DNA of 64,000 bases, taken from positions 186,001 to 250,000 of the forward strand of contig NZ_QVQV01000002.1 in assembly GCF_003429005.1 (NCBI RefSeq). The letters are read 5' to 3'. Numbering within the stretch: position 1 is the first letter of the stretch; every line of letters begins with the position of its first letter. Made by a program: the position numbers and the translations under genes. The stretch comes from Paraburkholderia sp. DHOC27. GTDB lineage: Bacteria > Pseudomonadota > Gammaproteobacteria > Burkholderiales > Burkholderiaceae. Below, one piece after another: positions 1-9,215 of this stretch. Below the pieces are notes generated by a model, which had not been told where the DNA came from, did no database searches, and worked only from the letters and a program-made list of their open reading frames with translations.

Positions 1-1
1 C

Positions 2-1057
<1,056 letters not shown>

Positions 1058-1069
1058 GCTAATCGTTAA

Positions 1070-1114
1070 GGCGCGCGGCGGTGGTCATGTGGGGCGGCCC
1101 GCCGCGCGCCTTTT
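1070..1114 (+). terminator. Rho-independent terminator after gmd
   Basis: A perfect 12-bp GC-rich inverted repeat (ggcgcgcggcgg with ccgccgcgcgcc) with a 17-nt loop is followed by TTTT, 12 bases after the gmd stop. It separates gmd from the DUF465/PPK2 pair. Confidence 0.7.
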
Positions 1115-1317
1115 GATGGGTTGGTTGTGTGCGCTGTTTCTCGTTGTTTTCGTTGTGCTCGTTGTGCTCGTTCCCTGCGTGCAATGCGTGTGCGTGACTT
1201 TGATGGTAGCCACTTAAATCCGCATCGCCCTGATGCGCGTCAAGCGGCTCGATACCTGGCAGTGCAAAAATAACGACTCCAGAAGGCGTTAGCCTTCGCC
1301 TCACAAGGAGCGCCAGA

Positions 1318-1572
1318 ATGTTTCCCGAGTATCGTGACCTGATCTCCCGCCTCAAGACTCAAGACGCCCACTTCTCCCGCCTGTTCGAGCGCCACAACGA
1401 ACTCGACCATCAGATCCACAATATGGAAACCGGCGTCACGCCGACCAACAGCAGCGCCATCGACACCCTCAAACGGGAAAAACTCAAGTTGAAAGATCAG
1501 CTTTACGCGGTGTTGCGTAAGGCTGCAGCGGCAGGGTCCGATTCGGCGGACGCAGCGGACGCGGTTGCCTGA
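1318..1572 (+). CDS. YdcH/DUF465 family small protein
   Basis: An 84-residue protein beginning MFPEYRDLISRLK, with the DUF465 pattern (F..LF..HN.LD..I......P) and a C-terminal KREKLKLKDQLYAVLRKA helix. The family consists of short two-helix proteins of unknown role, common next to metabolic genes in proteobacteria. AAGGAG lies 7 bases before the ATG and fixes the start. A small hairpin (gaaggc/gccttc, 1282-1297) sits just upstream of the ribosome site. The Ala/Asp-rich tail after about residue 70 is probably disordered. The PPK2 gene follows on the same strand and may be co-transcribed. Confidence 0.8.
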   Translation: MFPEYRDLISRLKTQDAHFSRLFERHNELDHQIHNMETGVTPTNSSAIDTLKREKLKLKDQLYAVLRKAAAAGSDSADAADAVA

Positions 1573-1669
1573 GGGCGAGACACGTTCGCGCGCTTCGTTC
1601 GCTTCGTTCGCGCTTCGTCCACTTACCGTCGGCTTTTCGTTCGCTCATCTTTCATACGGAGTCTCCCCT

Positions 1670-2854
1670 TTGGTATCACGAGAACAATCACGCCCACACG
1701 CACCACAGCACGCGTCGTCACACGAACCGCGCAACGAAGCGCAGCACGCCGCCCCGCACGCCTCACTGCACGAGCGCGACGCCGCCAACGCACCGGTGCG
1801 CCGCGCTGCACAAGGCGACGTCATGAGCGGCCATTCGCCGCTCGCCGCCGAGCGCAAGGAAACCGGTCACGCCGTTCAGGCCGCCAACGAGTTGATCGCC
1901 AACAGCATGCAAGACGCTCTGGCGAGCCAGGGCACCCAGCAACCCGCGGCGCTCATCGACACCGTGCGTGCCTTGATGGGCGGCCTCTCGCCGGACGAAA
2001 CCAGCGCCTTGCGCACACTGCTGTTCGAAGGCAATCCGGCCACGTGGCACGCCGGCAGCAGCCGTCACCCGGATGACGAACTGTCACCCGCGCTGCGCGA
2101 AGGCGGCTATCCCTACCGCAATCTGATGTCGCGCCGTGCCTATGAAAAGCAGAAATACCGGCTGCAAGTCGAACTATTGAAGCTGCAGGCGTGGGTGCGC
2201 GAGACCGGCCAACGCGTCGTGATCCTGTTCGAAGGGCGCGACGCCGCCGGCAAGGGGGGCACCATCAAGCGTTTCATGGAGCATCTGAATCCGCGCGGCG
2301 CGCGTGTCGTGGCGCTGGAAAAGCCCAGCGACTCGGAACGCGGCCAATGGTACTTTCAGCGCTATGTGCAGCATTTGCCCACGGCCGGTGAAATCGTACT
2401 GTTCGACCGTTCCTGGTACAACCGGGCCGGCGTCGAGCGCGTGATGAACTTCTGCACGCCGCACGAATACGACGCCTTCATGCAGCAGGTGCCCGAGTTC
2501 GAGCGGCATCTGGCGCGCAGCGGCACGCATATCATCAAGTTCTGGTTCTCGGTAAGCCGTGAAGAGCAACGCCGCCGCTTCAAGGAACGCGAGGTTCATC
2601 CGCTCAAGCAGTGGAAGCTAAGCCCGGTGGATCTCGCCTCACTGGACAAGTGGGACGAGTACACGCAAGCCAAGGAAGCCATGTTCGCGCACACCGACAC
2701 GGCGGACGCCCCCTGGACCGTGATCCGCTCCGATTGCAAGAAGCGCGCACGCCTGAACGCCCTGCGTTACATCCTGCACAAACTGCCGTACGCGAACCGC
2801 GAGTTGAACGTGATTGGGCCGGTGGACCCGCTGATCGTCGGACGGGCCATGTGA
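1670..2854 (+). CDS. ppk2: Polyphosphate kinase 2 (class I PPK2)
   Basis: P-loop kinase transferring phosphate between polyphosphate and nucleoside diphosphates. The core carries Walker A EGRDAAGKGG, the lid-region Arg/Lys residues, Walker B LFDRSWYNR and a C-terminal RSDCKKRARLNALRYILHKL, as in one-domain PPK2. The frame is open back to 1565, inside the upstream stop. A TTG at 1670 with GGAG 8 bases upstream is the start chosen here; an ATG at 1823 preceded by AAGG gives a 343-residue protein closer to family length and is a real alternative. The first 50 or so residues from 1670 are His/Ala-rich and look disordered. Polyphosphate, exopolysaccharide and trehalose genes in the window share a stress theme, which is inference. 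Confidence 0.9.
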   Translation: MVSREQSRPHAPQHASSHEPRNEAQHAAPHASLHERDAANAPVRRAAQGDVMSGHSPLAAERKETGHAVQAANELIANSMQDALASQGTQQPAALIDTVRALMGGLSPDETSALRTLLFEGNPATWHAGSSRHPDDELSPALREGGYPYRNLMSRRAYEKQKYRLQVELLKLQAWVRETGQRVVILFEGRDAAGKGGTIKRFMEHLNPRGARVVALEKPSDSERGQWYFQRYVQHLPTAGEIVLFDRSWYNRAGVERVMNFCTPHEYDAFMQQVPEFERHLARSGTHIIKFWFSVSREEQRRRFKEREVHPLKQWKLSPVDLASLDKWDEYTQAKEAMFAHTDTADAPWTVIRSDCKKRARLNALRYILHKLPYANRELNVIGPVDPLIVGRAM

Positions 2855-2857
2855 CCC

Positions 2858-2926
2858 GTCCGCGGTGTCGTCAGTGGCGGCGTCCGCGGTGTCGTCCGCG
2901 GTGTCGTGAGTGTTGTCCGCTGTGTT
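2858..2926. repeat. 12-bp tandem/interspersed repeat (gtccgcggtgtc), about 4 copies
   Basis: Exact copies of gtccgcggtgtc start at 2858, 2882 and 2894, and a degenerate one (gtccgctgtgtt) at 2915. The array fills the short gap between the converging ppk2 and bceK genes. No function is evident. Confidence 0.75.
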
Positions 2927-2948
2927 GTTCACACCACCGCCCACGGCT

Positions 2949-4115
2949 TCAATGCAGACTGCCCGCCGCAATCGCCTCTTCATAGACACGTGCAACCCGC
3001 CTCGCGATCACCGCATTGTCGAAGTGATCGCGCGCATAGGCATAGCAGGCGTCGGCGTCGGGCAGTTTCAGCTTGCCGCTGAGCGCGGCGCCGAGCCCGT
3101 CCGCTATCGCCGCTGCGCCGGTGGCCGGCAACACCAGATCCGACGACAGCCCCGCCACCGCTTCGGGCAAACCACCCACCGGCGTGACGAGCACCGGCGT
3201 GCCCGAGGCCAGCGATTCCACGGTGATCAAACCGAAGCCCTCCAGAGCCACGGTCGGCACCACGCTGATCGTCGCGGCGCGATACAGTGCGGCCAGGTGC
3301 TGATCGGGCACGAAGCCCAGCAGCTTCACGTTGTCCTGGAGACCCGCTTCGTTGATGCGCGTCTGCAACTCGCCCTCCAGCCGTCCCTTGCCCGCAATCA
3401 ACAGCAGCACATCGGGCACACGGCGCTTGAGCAGCTTCACCGCGTCGATCAGGTCCTCCAGCCCCATGCGGCGCACGAGCCGCCGCACCGCCAGCACGAT
3501 CGGTCGACCTTGCGGCAGTTGCAGCTTAAGACGTGCTTCGGCGGGTGTGATCGGCAGATTGAATTGCTCCACGTTCACGCAACCCGGCACCACGCGAATC
3601 CGCTCCGGCGAGATGCCGTAGCGCGCCGTGAGAATCTTGCCGAATGCGTCGGACAACACGATCAAGCGCGATGAGCGCGCATACACCGCCTGCTCCAGAT
3701 AACGCTTGGCGCGCTGCCCGAGCGAATCCGCGCCTTCCACGTGACTTTCGTCGGCCCACGGTCCCTGAAAATGCGAAACCTGCGGAATGCCGCGCGTCAC
3801 ATCCAGACCCGGGAACGTATAGAGCGCGAAGTGCGACGAGATCACATCAGGCCGCTCGCTGCCAATCTCGCGACGCAGCGCGCGGCGCGCGGCCATCAAA
3901 CGCAGCGGCAACGATTGCGCTGCCGAGCCAAAGCCCTGGATCGCTCCGCCGGTGTCCTGGGCCACGCGCGGCGAGCCCGCCACCACGCCGCGCACCGCGA
4001 CGCCCGCACCCGGCAGCGCGCCCACCAGCGAGTAGTACATGCGGTCGAGGCCACCGGCCCGTTCCGGAAACCAGTGCATGCCGATTTGCAACGATTTGAT
4101 AGCGGCCGAGGTCAT
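2949..4115 (-). CDS. bceK: Glycosyltransferase family 4 (BceK-type)
   Basis: A 388-residue GT-B retaining glycosyltransferase, predicted to add one sugar to the lipid-linked exopolysaccharide repeat unit at the inner membrane. An N-terminal acceptor domain contains the Gly-rich loop RAGGLDRMYYSL. The C-terminal GT4 domain has the E-x7-E motif in LEGFGLITVESLASGTP, followed by VGGLPEAV. It is the last gene of the leftward operon; its ATG overlaps the bceJ stop by 4 bases (ATGA), so translation is coupled. The bce name rests on family and gene order. Sugar specificity cannot be read from sequence. Confidence 0.88.
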   Translation of the reverse strand: MTSAAIKSLQIGMHWFPERAGGLDRMYYSLVGALPGAGVAVRGVVAGSPRVAQDTGGAIQGFGSAAQSLPLRLMAARRALRREIGSERPDVISSHFALYTFPGLDVTRGIPQVSHFQGPWADESHVEGADSLGQRAKRYLEQAVYARSSRLIVLSDAFGKILTARYGISPERIRVVPGCVNVEQFNLPITPAEARLKLQLPQGRPIVLAVRRLVRRMGLEDLIDAVKLLKRRVPDVLLLIAGKGRLEGELQTRINEAGLQDNVKLLGFVPDQHLAALYRAATISVVPTVALEGFGLITVESLASGTPVLVTPVGGLPEAVAGLSSDLVLPATGAAAIADGLGAALSGKLKLPDADACYAYARDHFDNAVIARRVARVYEEAIAAGSLH

Positions 4116-5470
4116 GGTCGTGTCCCTGTAGTGGCGTTGTTAATGGCGTGGTTAATGGCGTGAGCGTTCGTGTAGAAATCTGCGTAGGAATACGCGAGCT
4201 TCTGCATCCGGTTTTGACTGCGGCGCGGCTGCTGCATCAGATCGCGTCCCTGATATTCGAGACCCTTGCCGCCCGCCAGCGCGTTCGGCCGGAGCGATTC
4301 GGCGCCCGCCGGTGCATCCACGCGTCGCCGGTCTTCCTTGTGTCCCGCAAGCTGCCGGTACAGCGCAATGTATTGCGCGGCCATGCGTGCCCAGCCGAAA
4401 CGCGTGGCCAGTTCGTTGGCCGCCACGCCCATCGCGCGGCGTGCATCGTCGGCACCGGCGAGCCGGGCGACGGCTGCGGCCAGCGCGGTGGGATCGTCCG
4501 GATCGTCGAGCACGATGCCGCACTCCGGCGTGATGATCTCGGCGCCGCCCGCTGTCTTTGCCGTGACGACCGGCAAGCCGGCCGCCATCGCTTCGAGCAG
4601 CGAGAGGCTCATCGCCTCGTAGCGCGACGGAAACACGAAGGCATCGACGGAGTGCATCAGCACCGGCATCTCCTTGACGAGCCCGAGAAAATGCACGCGC
4701 GACTCGATCCCGAGAGCACGTGCTTCCTCCGGATACGGACTGCCCGGCAGATAACCCGCCACAGCGATATGCACGTGCTCGGGCAACTGGCACAGCGCCT
4801 TGAGCACCGTGCCCAGGTTCTTGCGCGGCGTGCGCAGATCGCCCACGAACAGCAGCAGGAATGCATCGGCCGGCAGCTTGAAGCGGCTGCGATCGCCGGT
4901 GGCGGCGGCGAAGCCCTGCGTATCGACGCCGTTGTAGATCACGTCGACACGATTGCGCGGCGTGAGACCGATGGCGCGGATTTCATCGGCCACCTTCTGC
5001 GAGACCGCGGTGATCACCCGCGAGCGCCGGTAGGCCCAGCGTTCGAGCCACGCGTTCGCCCGCGTGTAGACGAACTGATAGGCCGACCACACGCCCTTGG
5101 TCAGACCGAACGGGTAGTAGCGGCTGCCGAACCAGCCGCTATGCACGAAGTGCGCGGTGTTCACATCGGCGGGTACCCAGCTGATGAAGCCGTTCACATG
5201 CAGCACGTCGTAGGCGTGGCGATTGCGGCGCAACCACAGCGCGCTCTTCAACGCGAACACCTGCTGACGCAACAGATTGGTCGGCCACCAGCGGCCGATT
5301 TTCATCGGCACCCAGCGTACGTTGGGATGCGCCAGCAGTTCGGGCGCCACGTGTGACGCGACCAGCGTCACCGCGATGCCTTCGTCGAGGGCGGCACGCG
5401 CAATCTCGTGGTTGACGCGTCCCTGGCCGTCGTTATGGCGCACGACGTGCGTGACAATCGCGACTCTCAA
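4112..5470 (-). CDS. bceJ: Glycosyltransferase family 4 (BceJ-type)
   Basis: GT-B glycosyltransferase of 452 residues for the exopolysaccharide repeat unit. The N-terminal part MRVAIVTHVVRHNDGQGRVN is typical of GT4 acceptor domains. The donor domain carries FVGDLRTPRKNL and FPSRYEAMSLSLLEAMAAGLPVV, ending in the nucleotide-sugar site. The start is a TTG directly after the bceI TGA; GGAGG a few bases upstream supports it. The last 80 or so residues are polar and include a duplicated AIN(H/N) stretch encoded by two copies of a 12-bp repeat near 4140-4165, so the tail is likely not structured. It overlaps bceK by 4 bases. Confidence 0.88.
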   Translation of the reverse strand: MRVAIVTHVVRHNDGQGRVNHEIARAALDEGIAVTLVASHVAPELLAHPNVRWVPMKIGRWWPTNLLRQQVFALKSALWLRRNRHAYDVLHVNGFISWVPADVNTAHFVHSGWFGSRYYPFGLTKGVWSAYQFVYTRANAWLERWAYRRSRVITAVSQKVADEIRAIGLTPRNRVDVIYNGVDTQGFAAATGDRSRFKLPADAFLLLFVGDLRTPRKNLGTVLKALCQLPEHVHIAVAGYLPGSPYPEEARALGIESRVHFLGLVKEMPVLMHSVDAFVFPSRYEAMSLSLLEAMAAGLPVVTAKTAGGAEIITPECGIVLDDPDDPTALAAAVARLAGADDARRAMGVAANELATRFGWARMAAQYIALYRQLAGHKEDRRRVDAPAGAESLRPNALAGGKGLEYQGRDLMQQPRRSQNRMQKLAYSYADFYTNAHAINHAINNATTGTRP

Positions 5471-6979
5471 TCAGGTGCCTCCGTGCAGAATGAACTCACG
5501 CGCGCGATTCAGCTTTTGCCAGTGCGCCGCGGAGAGGATCGAAAAAAGACTCATGAAAAGCAGCAGTCCGCCAGTGCCTACCAGCGAATTGGTGAACACC
5601 AGCATCGTGACGATGGCGAGCCCGAGGCTAATGGACGCCGACACGAACTTGTCGTTGCGCAGCTTGAACGAGGCCAGCAGCGCGCGCACCAGCAGCCAGC
5701 CAATGCCGGACAGATACAGCAGCGTGCCGGGCCAGCCGAGCACGAACGGAATGTTCATCACACCACTGTCGAAGTTGCCGTATTGGCCCAACTGGCCGCC
5801 GTCGTTCGAGAGCTTCGTGGAGGTGCCCGTCGCGCCCATGCCTTCGCCGGACACGTCGGTGAAGGCCTTCTGCGCGAAGCTCGCGTAGAACGCATTGCGG
5901 GCCGCATAGCTTTGATCGTCCTTGAGATTGACGATGCTGTTCAGGCGCGTCTGCATACGCTCGGCCACCGGTCCCACCGCGAGCAAGGGTACGCACAAGC
6001 CGGCCAGCAACACCGCGCTGCCGATAATGCGCAGCCGCACCTTGTTGTTCGATTTGACCAGCTGGATCAGCAGCGCGACGACCCAGCCGCCCCACGTCGA
6101 GCGCACGAGGCTCAGTCCGAAAGAGAGAAAGCCGAGCGCGGCGGCGACCCAGCGCACCCGATGATTCGCGGCCATCACGTAGACCATCGCGCCCATCATC
6201 GCGAATGCGAACGGGCCGGACGAGTTCATCGTGCTGAAGACGCGCACGCCCATCGGCACCGGATCGCCCTGCGAGTTCATCTGCGAGCCGAGCATCCACA
6301 GCGCGTCCCACGCCGGCATGATGGCGAATTGCACCACGCCGTAGCCGCCCATCACCAGCATCCCCCAGATGAAGGTGTTGATGATGGTCTCGCGATACGC
6401 CGGGTAATTGCGCGTGTTCGCCATGATGTGAAAGCCGATCAGGATCGGATAGAGCCAGTTGGCGAGGTCATACGTGGCGGCGAGCGGCCCGCTCGACGCA
6501 ATGCCCACCATGTAACCGTAGGCGAGTCCCGCGAGGATCAGCAGCACCGGCAGGCCACGCCGTTGCGCGAGCACCGGATAGTGCCGCACCAGCGAGAGAC
6601 CGCTGATCATCGTGACCGCCAGCGGCGCGACCTGGATGAGACTGGTGGGCGTGAACGCGCCTTTGGACCAGTCCGCGAGACGCCGCACTTCCGGGCTCAG
6701 AAACCACAGCCACCACATGAAGCCGACATAGCGCGCCGGACTGCGGAAATACAGCCACAGGCCGGTCATGATGGCGAGCACCGGAAACGCCAGCGTCAAG
6801 ACGGTGCCCTGGTGTGCGAGCACCAGCAGCGCGGTCAGCAACCACAGCATGGCAGGCGGCGCCCATTCCATCGGATCGCTGGCGAGGCGGCGCGCGGCAT
6901 CGCTCACAGCGCCGCGCGCCCCTTTTGCGCCTGCTGCCCCTGGTGCCCCCGGTGTAGCGGCGCGCATGATCGAGCTCAT
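5471..6979 (-). CDS. bceI: Exopolysaccharide polymerase, Wzy/O-antigen ligase-like (BceI-type)
   Basis: Polytopic inner-membrane protein of 502 residues with about ten or more hydrophobic helices, for example ILAGLAYGYMVGIA, LLAGLCVPLLAVG and AIVTMLVFTNSLVG. The large periplasmic loop near residue 350 is rich in Asp and Asn, as in Wzy polymerases. It probably links flipped repeat units on the periplasmic face. Sequence motifs in this family are weak, so the call depends on topology and on lying between glycosyltransferases in the order bceG-H-I-J-K. It starts 3 bases after the bceH stop and abuts bceJ, so it is within the operon. Confidence 0.82.
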   Translation of the reverse strand: MSSIMRAATPGAPGAAGAKGARGAVSDAARRLASDPMEWAPPAMLWLLTALLVLAHQGTVLTLAFPVLAIMTGLWLYFRSPARYVGFMWWLWFLSPEVRRLADWSKGAFTPTSLIQVAPLAVTMISGLSLVRHYPVLAQRRGLPVLLILAGLAYGYMVGIASSGPLAATYDLANWLYPILIGFHIMANTRNYPAYRETIINTFIWGMLVMGGYGVVQFAIMPAWDALWMLGSQMNSQGDPVPMGVRVFSTMNSSGPFAFAMMGAMVYVMAANHRVRWVAAALGFLSFGLSLVRSTWGGWVVALLIQLVKSNNKVRLRIIGSAVLLAGLCVPLLAVGPVAERMQTRLNSIVNLKDDQSYAARNAFYASFAQKAFTDVSGEGMGATGTSTKLSNDGGQLGQYGNFDSGVMNIPFVLGWPGTLLYLSGIGWLLVRALLASFKLRNDKFVSASISLGLAIVTMLVFTNSLVGTGGLLLFMSLFSILSAAHWQKLNRAREFILHGGT

Positions 6980-6982
6980 CCG

Positions 6983-8128
6983 TTACAGCCCTCCGCGCGA
7001 CTGGCGCGGCGCGCGTGCAGCCAGCGCATCGTCGGCGCGGCGTCCGCGTGGTGACGCGCGACGGCGCAACAGGTCTTCGGTGATCCGCACGTGCTGCATG
7101 GCGAACTGGCGGGTGGTCAGATCGCGCGACAGCAGTTCTTCGCTCGCCACCTGCGCCTGGGCTAGCGCAGCGTCGGGCGCGGCGACCAGCTTGTCCACAG
7201 CGTCGCGCAATGCCGGTGCATTGAACGGCGGCACATAGGACGCGGCACGATGCGAGAAGTAATCGTCGAGGCCGCCCACATCGGTGACCACCATCGGCTT
7301 GCCGAGCGCGGCCGCTTCGAGCATCACCGTAATGCCGGAGGCGTGCGAGTTCGGCCGCAGCGGCACCAGCACGAGATCGGCCCAGTCGTAGAGTTCGCGG
7401 GCTTTTTTCAGGCCCGCTGCGGGGGCGATCTCGACATTCGCGGCGCGCAGCTTCGCGGGAATGCGGCGGCGCGTGGCGATCCGCACGCTGTAGCGCGCGT
7501 CGTTGCCAAACGCCTTGATGAGCGTGTCCCAGTCACGGTCGCGATCGTTGCCAATCGCCGCAATCCGCACCGGACCATGCGCCTGCCAGGCGTGCGGGCG
7601 TTGCGGCGGAAAATCGCCGGTGTTCAGACCGTAATACACGTGAGTCGCCTTGCGGCCAAAATACTGTTCGCACAACTGGGCGTTTTCGCTGGCGAGCGTC
7701 GTCAGCACGTCGGCGCGCGCAATCAGCTTGCGATACACCCAGCGGCGCAGCAAGCCATAGCTTTGCCATTTGTCGAGCAGCCACACGCTTTGCGCCAGCA
7801 ACAACGGGGGTGCGCTGGCGCGGCCGTTCAGCAACAGCAGCAGCGCCACGGACAGATACTCCTGCTCCGTATGCGTCCAGATCACGTCCGAGCGCAGAAT
7901 CTCCGCGCGATTGCGCACGGTGTGAATCAGGTCGAAGCCGAGCGCCGCTTTCAGCGCGCGGCGCACGAGCCGCACCGGCGCGCTTTCGCGGGCGTCCTGC
8001 GAATAGGTCAAGGCGAACTGCTCCGACTCGGCGTGATGGTAGCCATACAGGCAGCCAATCTCGTCGCCCTTGCGATAAAAGCGCGGATCGGCGCCGTAAA
8101 ACAGATGAACGTGGACGTTCGTAGTCAC
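6983..8128 (-). CDS. bceH: Glycosyltransferase (BceH-type)
   Basis: GT-B fold glycosyltransferase of 381 residues. The N-terminal half (MTTNVHVHLFYGADP) is an acceptor domain. The C-terminal half has the pattern LVPLRPNSHASGITVMLEAAALGKPMVVTDVGGLDDYF, the nucleotide-sugar binding segment of GT4/GT1-like enzymes. It is presumed to act on the lipid-linked exopolysaccharide intermediate in the cytoplasm. The start is GTG; no ATG occurs in the conserved N-terminus. A 65-base gap separates it from bceG upstream, and bceI starts 3 bases after it. The C-terminus is Arg-rich. Confidence 0.85.
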   Translation of the reverse strand: MTTNVHVHLFYGADPRFYRKGDEIGCLYGYHHAESEQFALTYSQDARESAPVRLVRRALKAALGFDLIHTVRNRAEILRSDVIWTHTEQEYLSVALLLLLNGRASAPPLLLAQSVWLLDKWQSYGLLRRWVYRKLIARADVLTTLASENAQLCEQYFGRKATHVYYGLNTGDFPPQRPHAWQAHGPVRIAAIGNDRDRDWDTLIKAFGNDARYSVRIATRRRIPAKLRAANVEIAPAAGLKKARELYDWADLVLVPLRPNSHASGITVMLEAAALGKPMVVTDVGGLDDYFSHRAASYVPPFNAPALRDAVDKLVAAPDAALAQAQVASEELLSRDLTTRQFAMQHVRITEDLLRRRASPRGRRADDALAARAPRQSRGGL

Positions 8129-8193
8129 TCAGGCACTCCCGTCTACCAGTTAGAAGATGCGTCGATGCGGAGCATGGGGTTCGTAACGACGGC

Positions 8194-9117
8194 TCAGGAC
8201 AGCGCCCTTCGCGCTTCATGCGCGCCCGTGCGCACCGCGCGCCAGCGCGGCAGCTTCGCGCCCGCCTGGCGCGTCAGCAGCGCCAGCACCACGTGCGCCA
8301 TGCCCGGATACACGCGCGTGCCGACCAGCGTGTACCACCACCACGCGGCCTCGCGGCGCAGCGGCGGCAGGTGGTCGCGCAGGATCAGATGCAGGTTGTA
8401 GGCGGCATTGCGCACGGCGGTGAGGGTCTGCGCGTCGCGGCGGTCGTCGTCGAAGCGTTCGGCGGGGAAATGGTCCACCGCCACGTGCGGGTCATAGACC
8501 AGCTTCCAGCCGGCGTTTTTCACGCTCATGCTGAAGGCCATGTCGTTATGCACCTGGGCGCCCGCGCCACGCAGACGCGCGTCGAAGCGGATCGTGCGGA
8601 TCGCCTCGCGCCGGTAGCTCATGTTGGCGCCCTTGAGCAGGTCCACTTCGCGCGCTTCGCCCACGCCAAGATGGTGATTGCCGATGATCTTGCCCGACGG
8701 CGTGAGCTTGCCCACCAGCGGCCGCTCGCCATTCAGCACGCGGCCTTTCTGATGCACCCAGTCGCGTCCGCCGAGCGCGCCCAGCCGTGGGTCGCCCGAA
8801 AATGCCGCGGCGATCCGCTCGACCCAGTCCGCGTGCGGCGCGGCGTCGTCGTCGGTGATGGCGATCACGTCGCCAGTCGCCGCATCGAGACCGCGGTTGA
8901 GCGCGGCCACCTGGCCCGGCGCATCGACGCGCGCCACCGCGAGGCGCAGGTTGCCGCGCACCGTCGGATCACGCAGGCACAGATGCGTGGCTGCATCGTC
9001 GGGACGGGCCACCACCACCACTTCGTCCGGCGCGCGCGTCTGCCGTTGCAGCGCGGTCAGGCAGCGCGCCAGATCGTCGGGGCGGCGGAAGGTAGGAACC
9101 AGTACGGTCACTTTCAT
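8194..9117 (-). CDS. bceG: Glycosyltransferase family 2 (BceG-type)
   Basis: A 307-residue GT-A glycosyltransferase. It opens with MKVTVLVPTFRRPDDLARCL, has the metal-binding DDDAAPH (DXD) in AITDDDAAP near residue 95, and a GANMSYRREA acceptor-side motif. It probably adds a sugar early in repeat-unit assembly. It has no long membrane helix, so it is likely peripheral. It follows bceF by about 100 bases, the largest gap in the operon apart from the leader region. Confidence 0.88.
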   Translation of the reverse strand: MKVTVLVPTFRRPDDLARCLTALQRQTRAPDEVVVVARPDDAATHLCLRDPTVRGNLRLAVARVDAPGQVAALNRGLDAATGDVIAITDDDAAPHADWVERIAAAFSGDPRLGALGGRDWVHQKGRVLNGERPLVGKLTPSGKIIGNHHLGVGEAREVDLLKGANMSYRREAIRTIRFDARLRGAGAQVHNDMAFSMSVKNAGWKLVYDPHVAVDHFPAERFDDDRRDAQTLTAVRNAAYNLHLILRDHLPPLRREAAWWWYTLVGTRVYPGMAHVVLALLTRQAGAKLPRWRAVRTGAHEARRALS

Positions 9118-9215
9118 CGCTCAGTCTCCTCAATTAGCGGTCCGTGCGCGCTGCGTGGCGCATGCACGGACCCGGTTGGCTCGGCACTCGTGAACTCGAA
9201 CTCATGCAGTCAAAC

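Noticed and set aside
1565..1669. PPK2 start at the TTG at 1565
   Set aside because: It overlaps the upstream stop, has no ribosome site, and the first 35 codons come from a cttcgttcg tandem repeat.
5408..7054. 548-codon open frame on the plus strand
   Set aside because: It is antisense to the membrane polymerase gene; the translation is rich in His, Arg and Gln without any domain.
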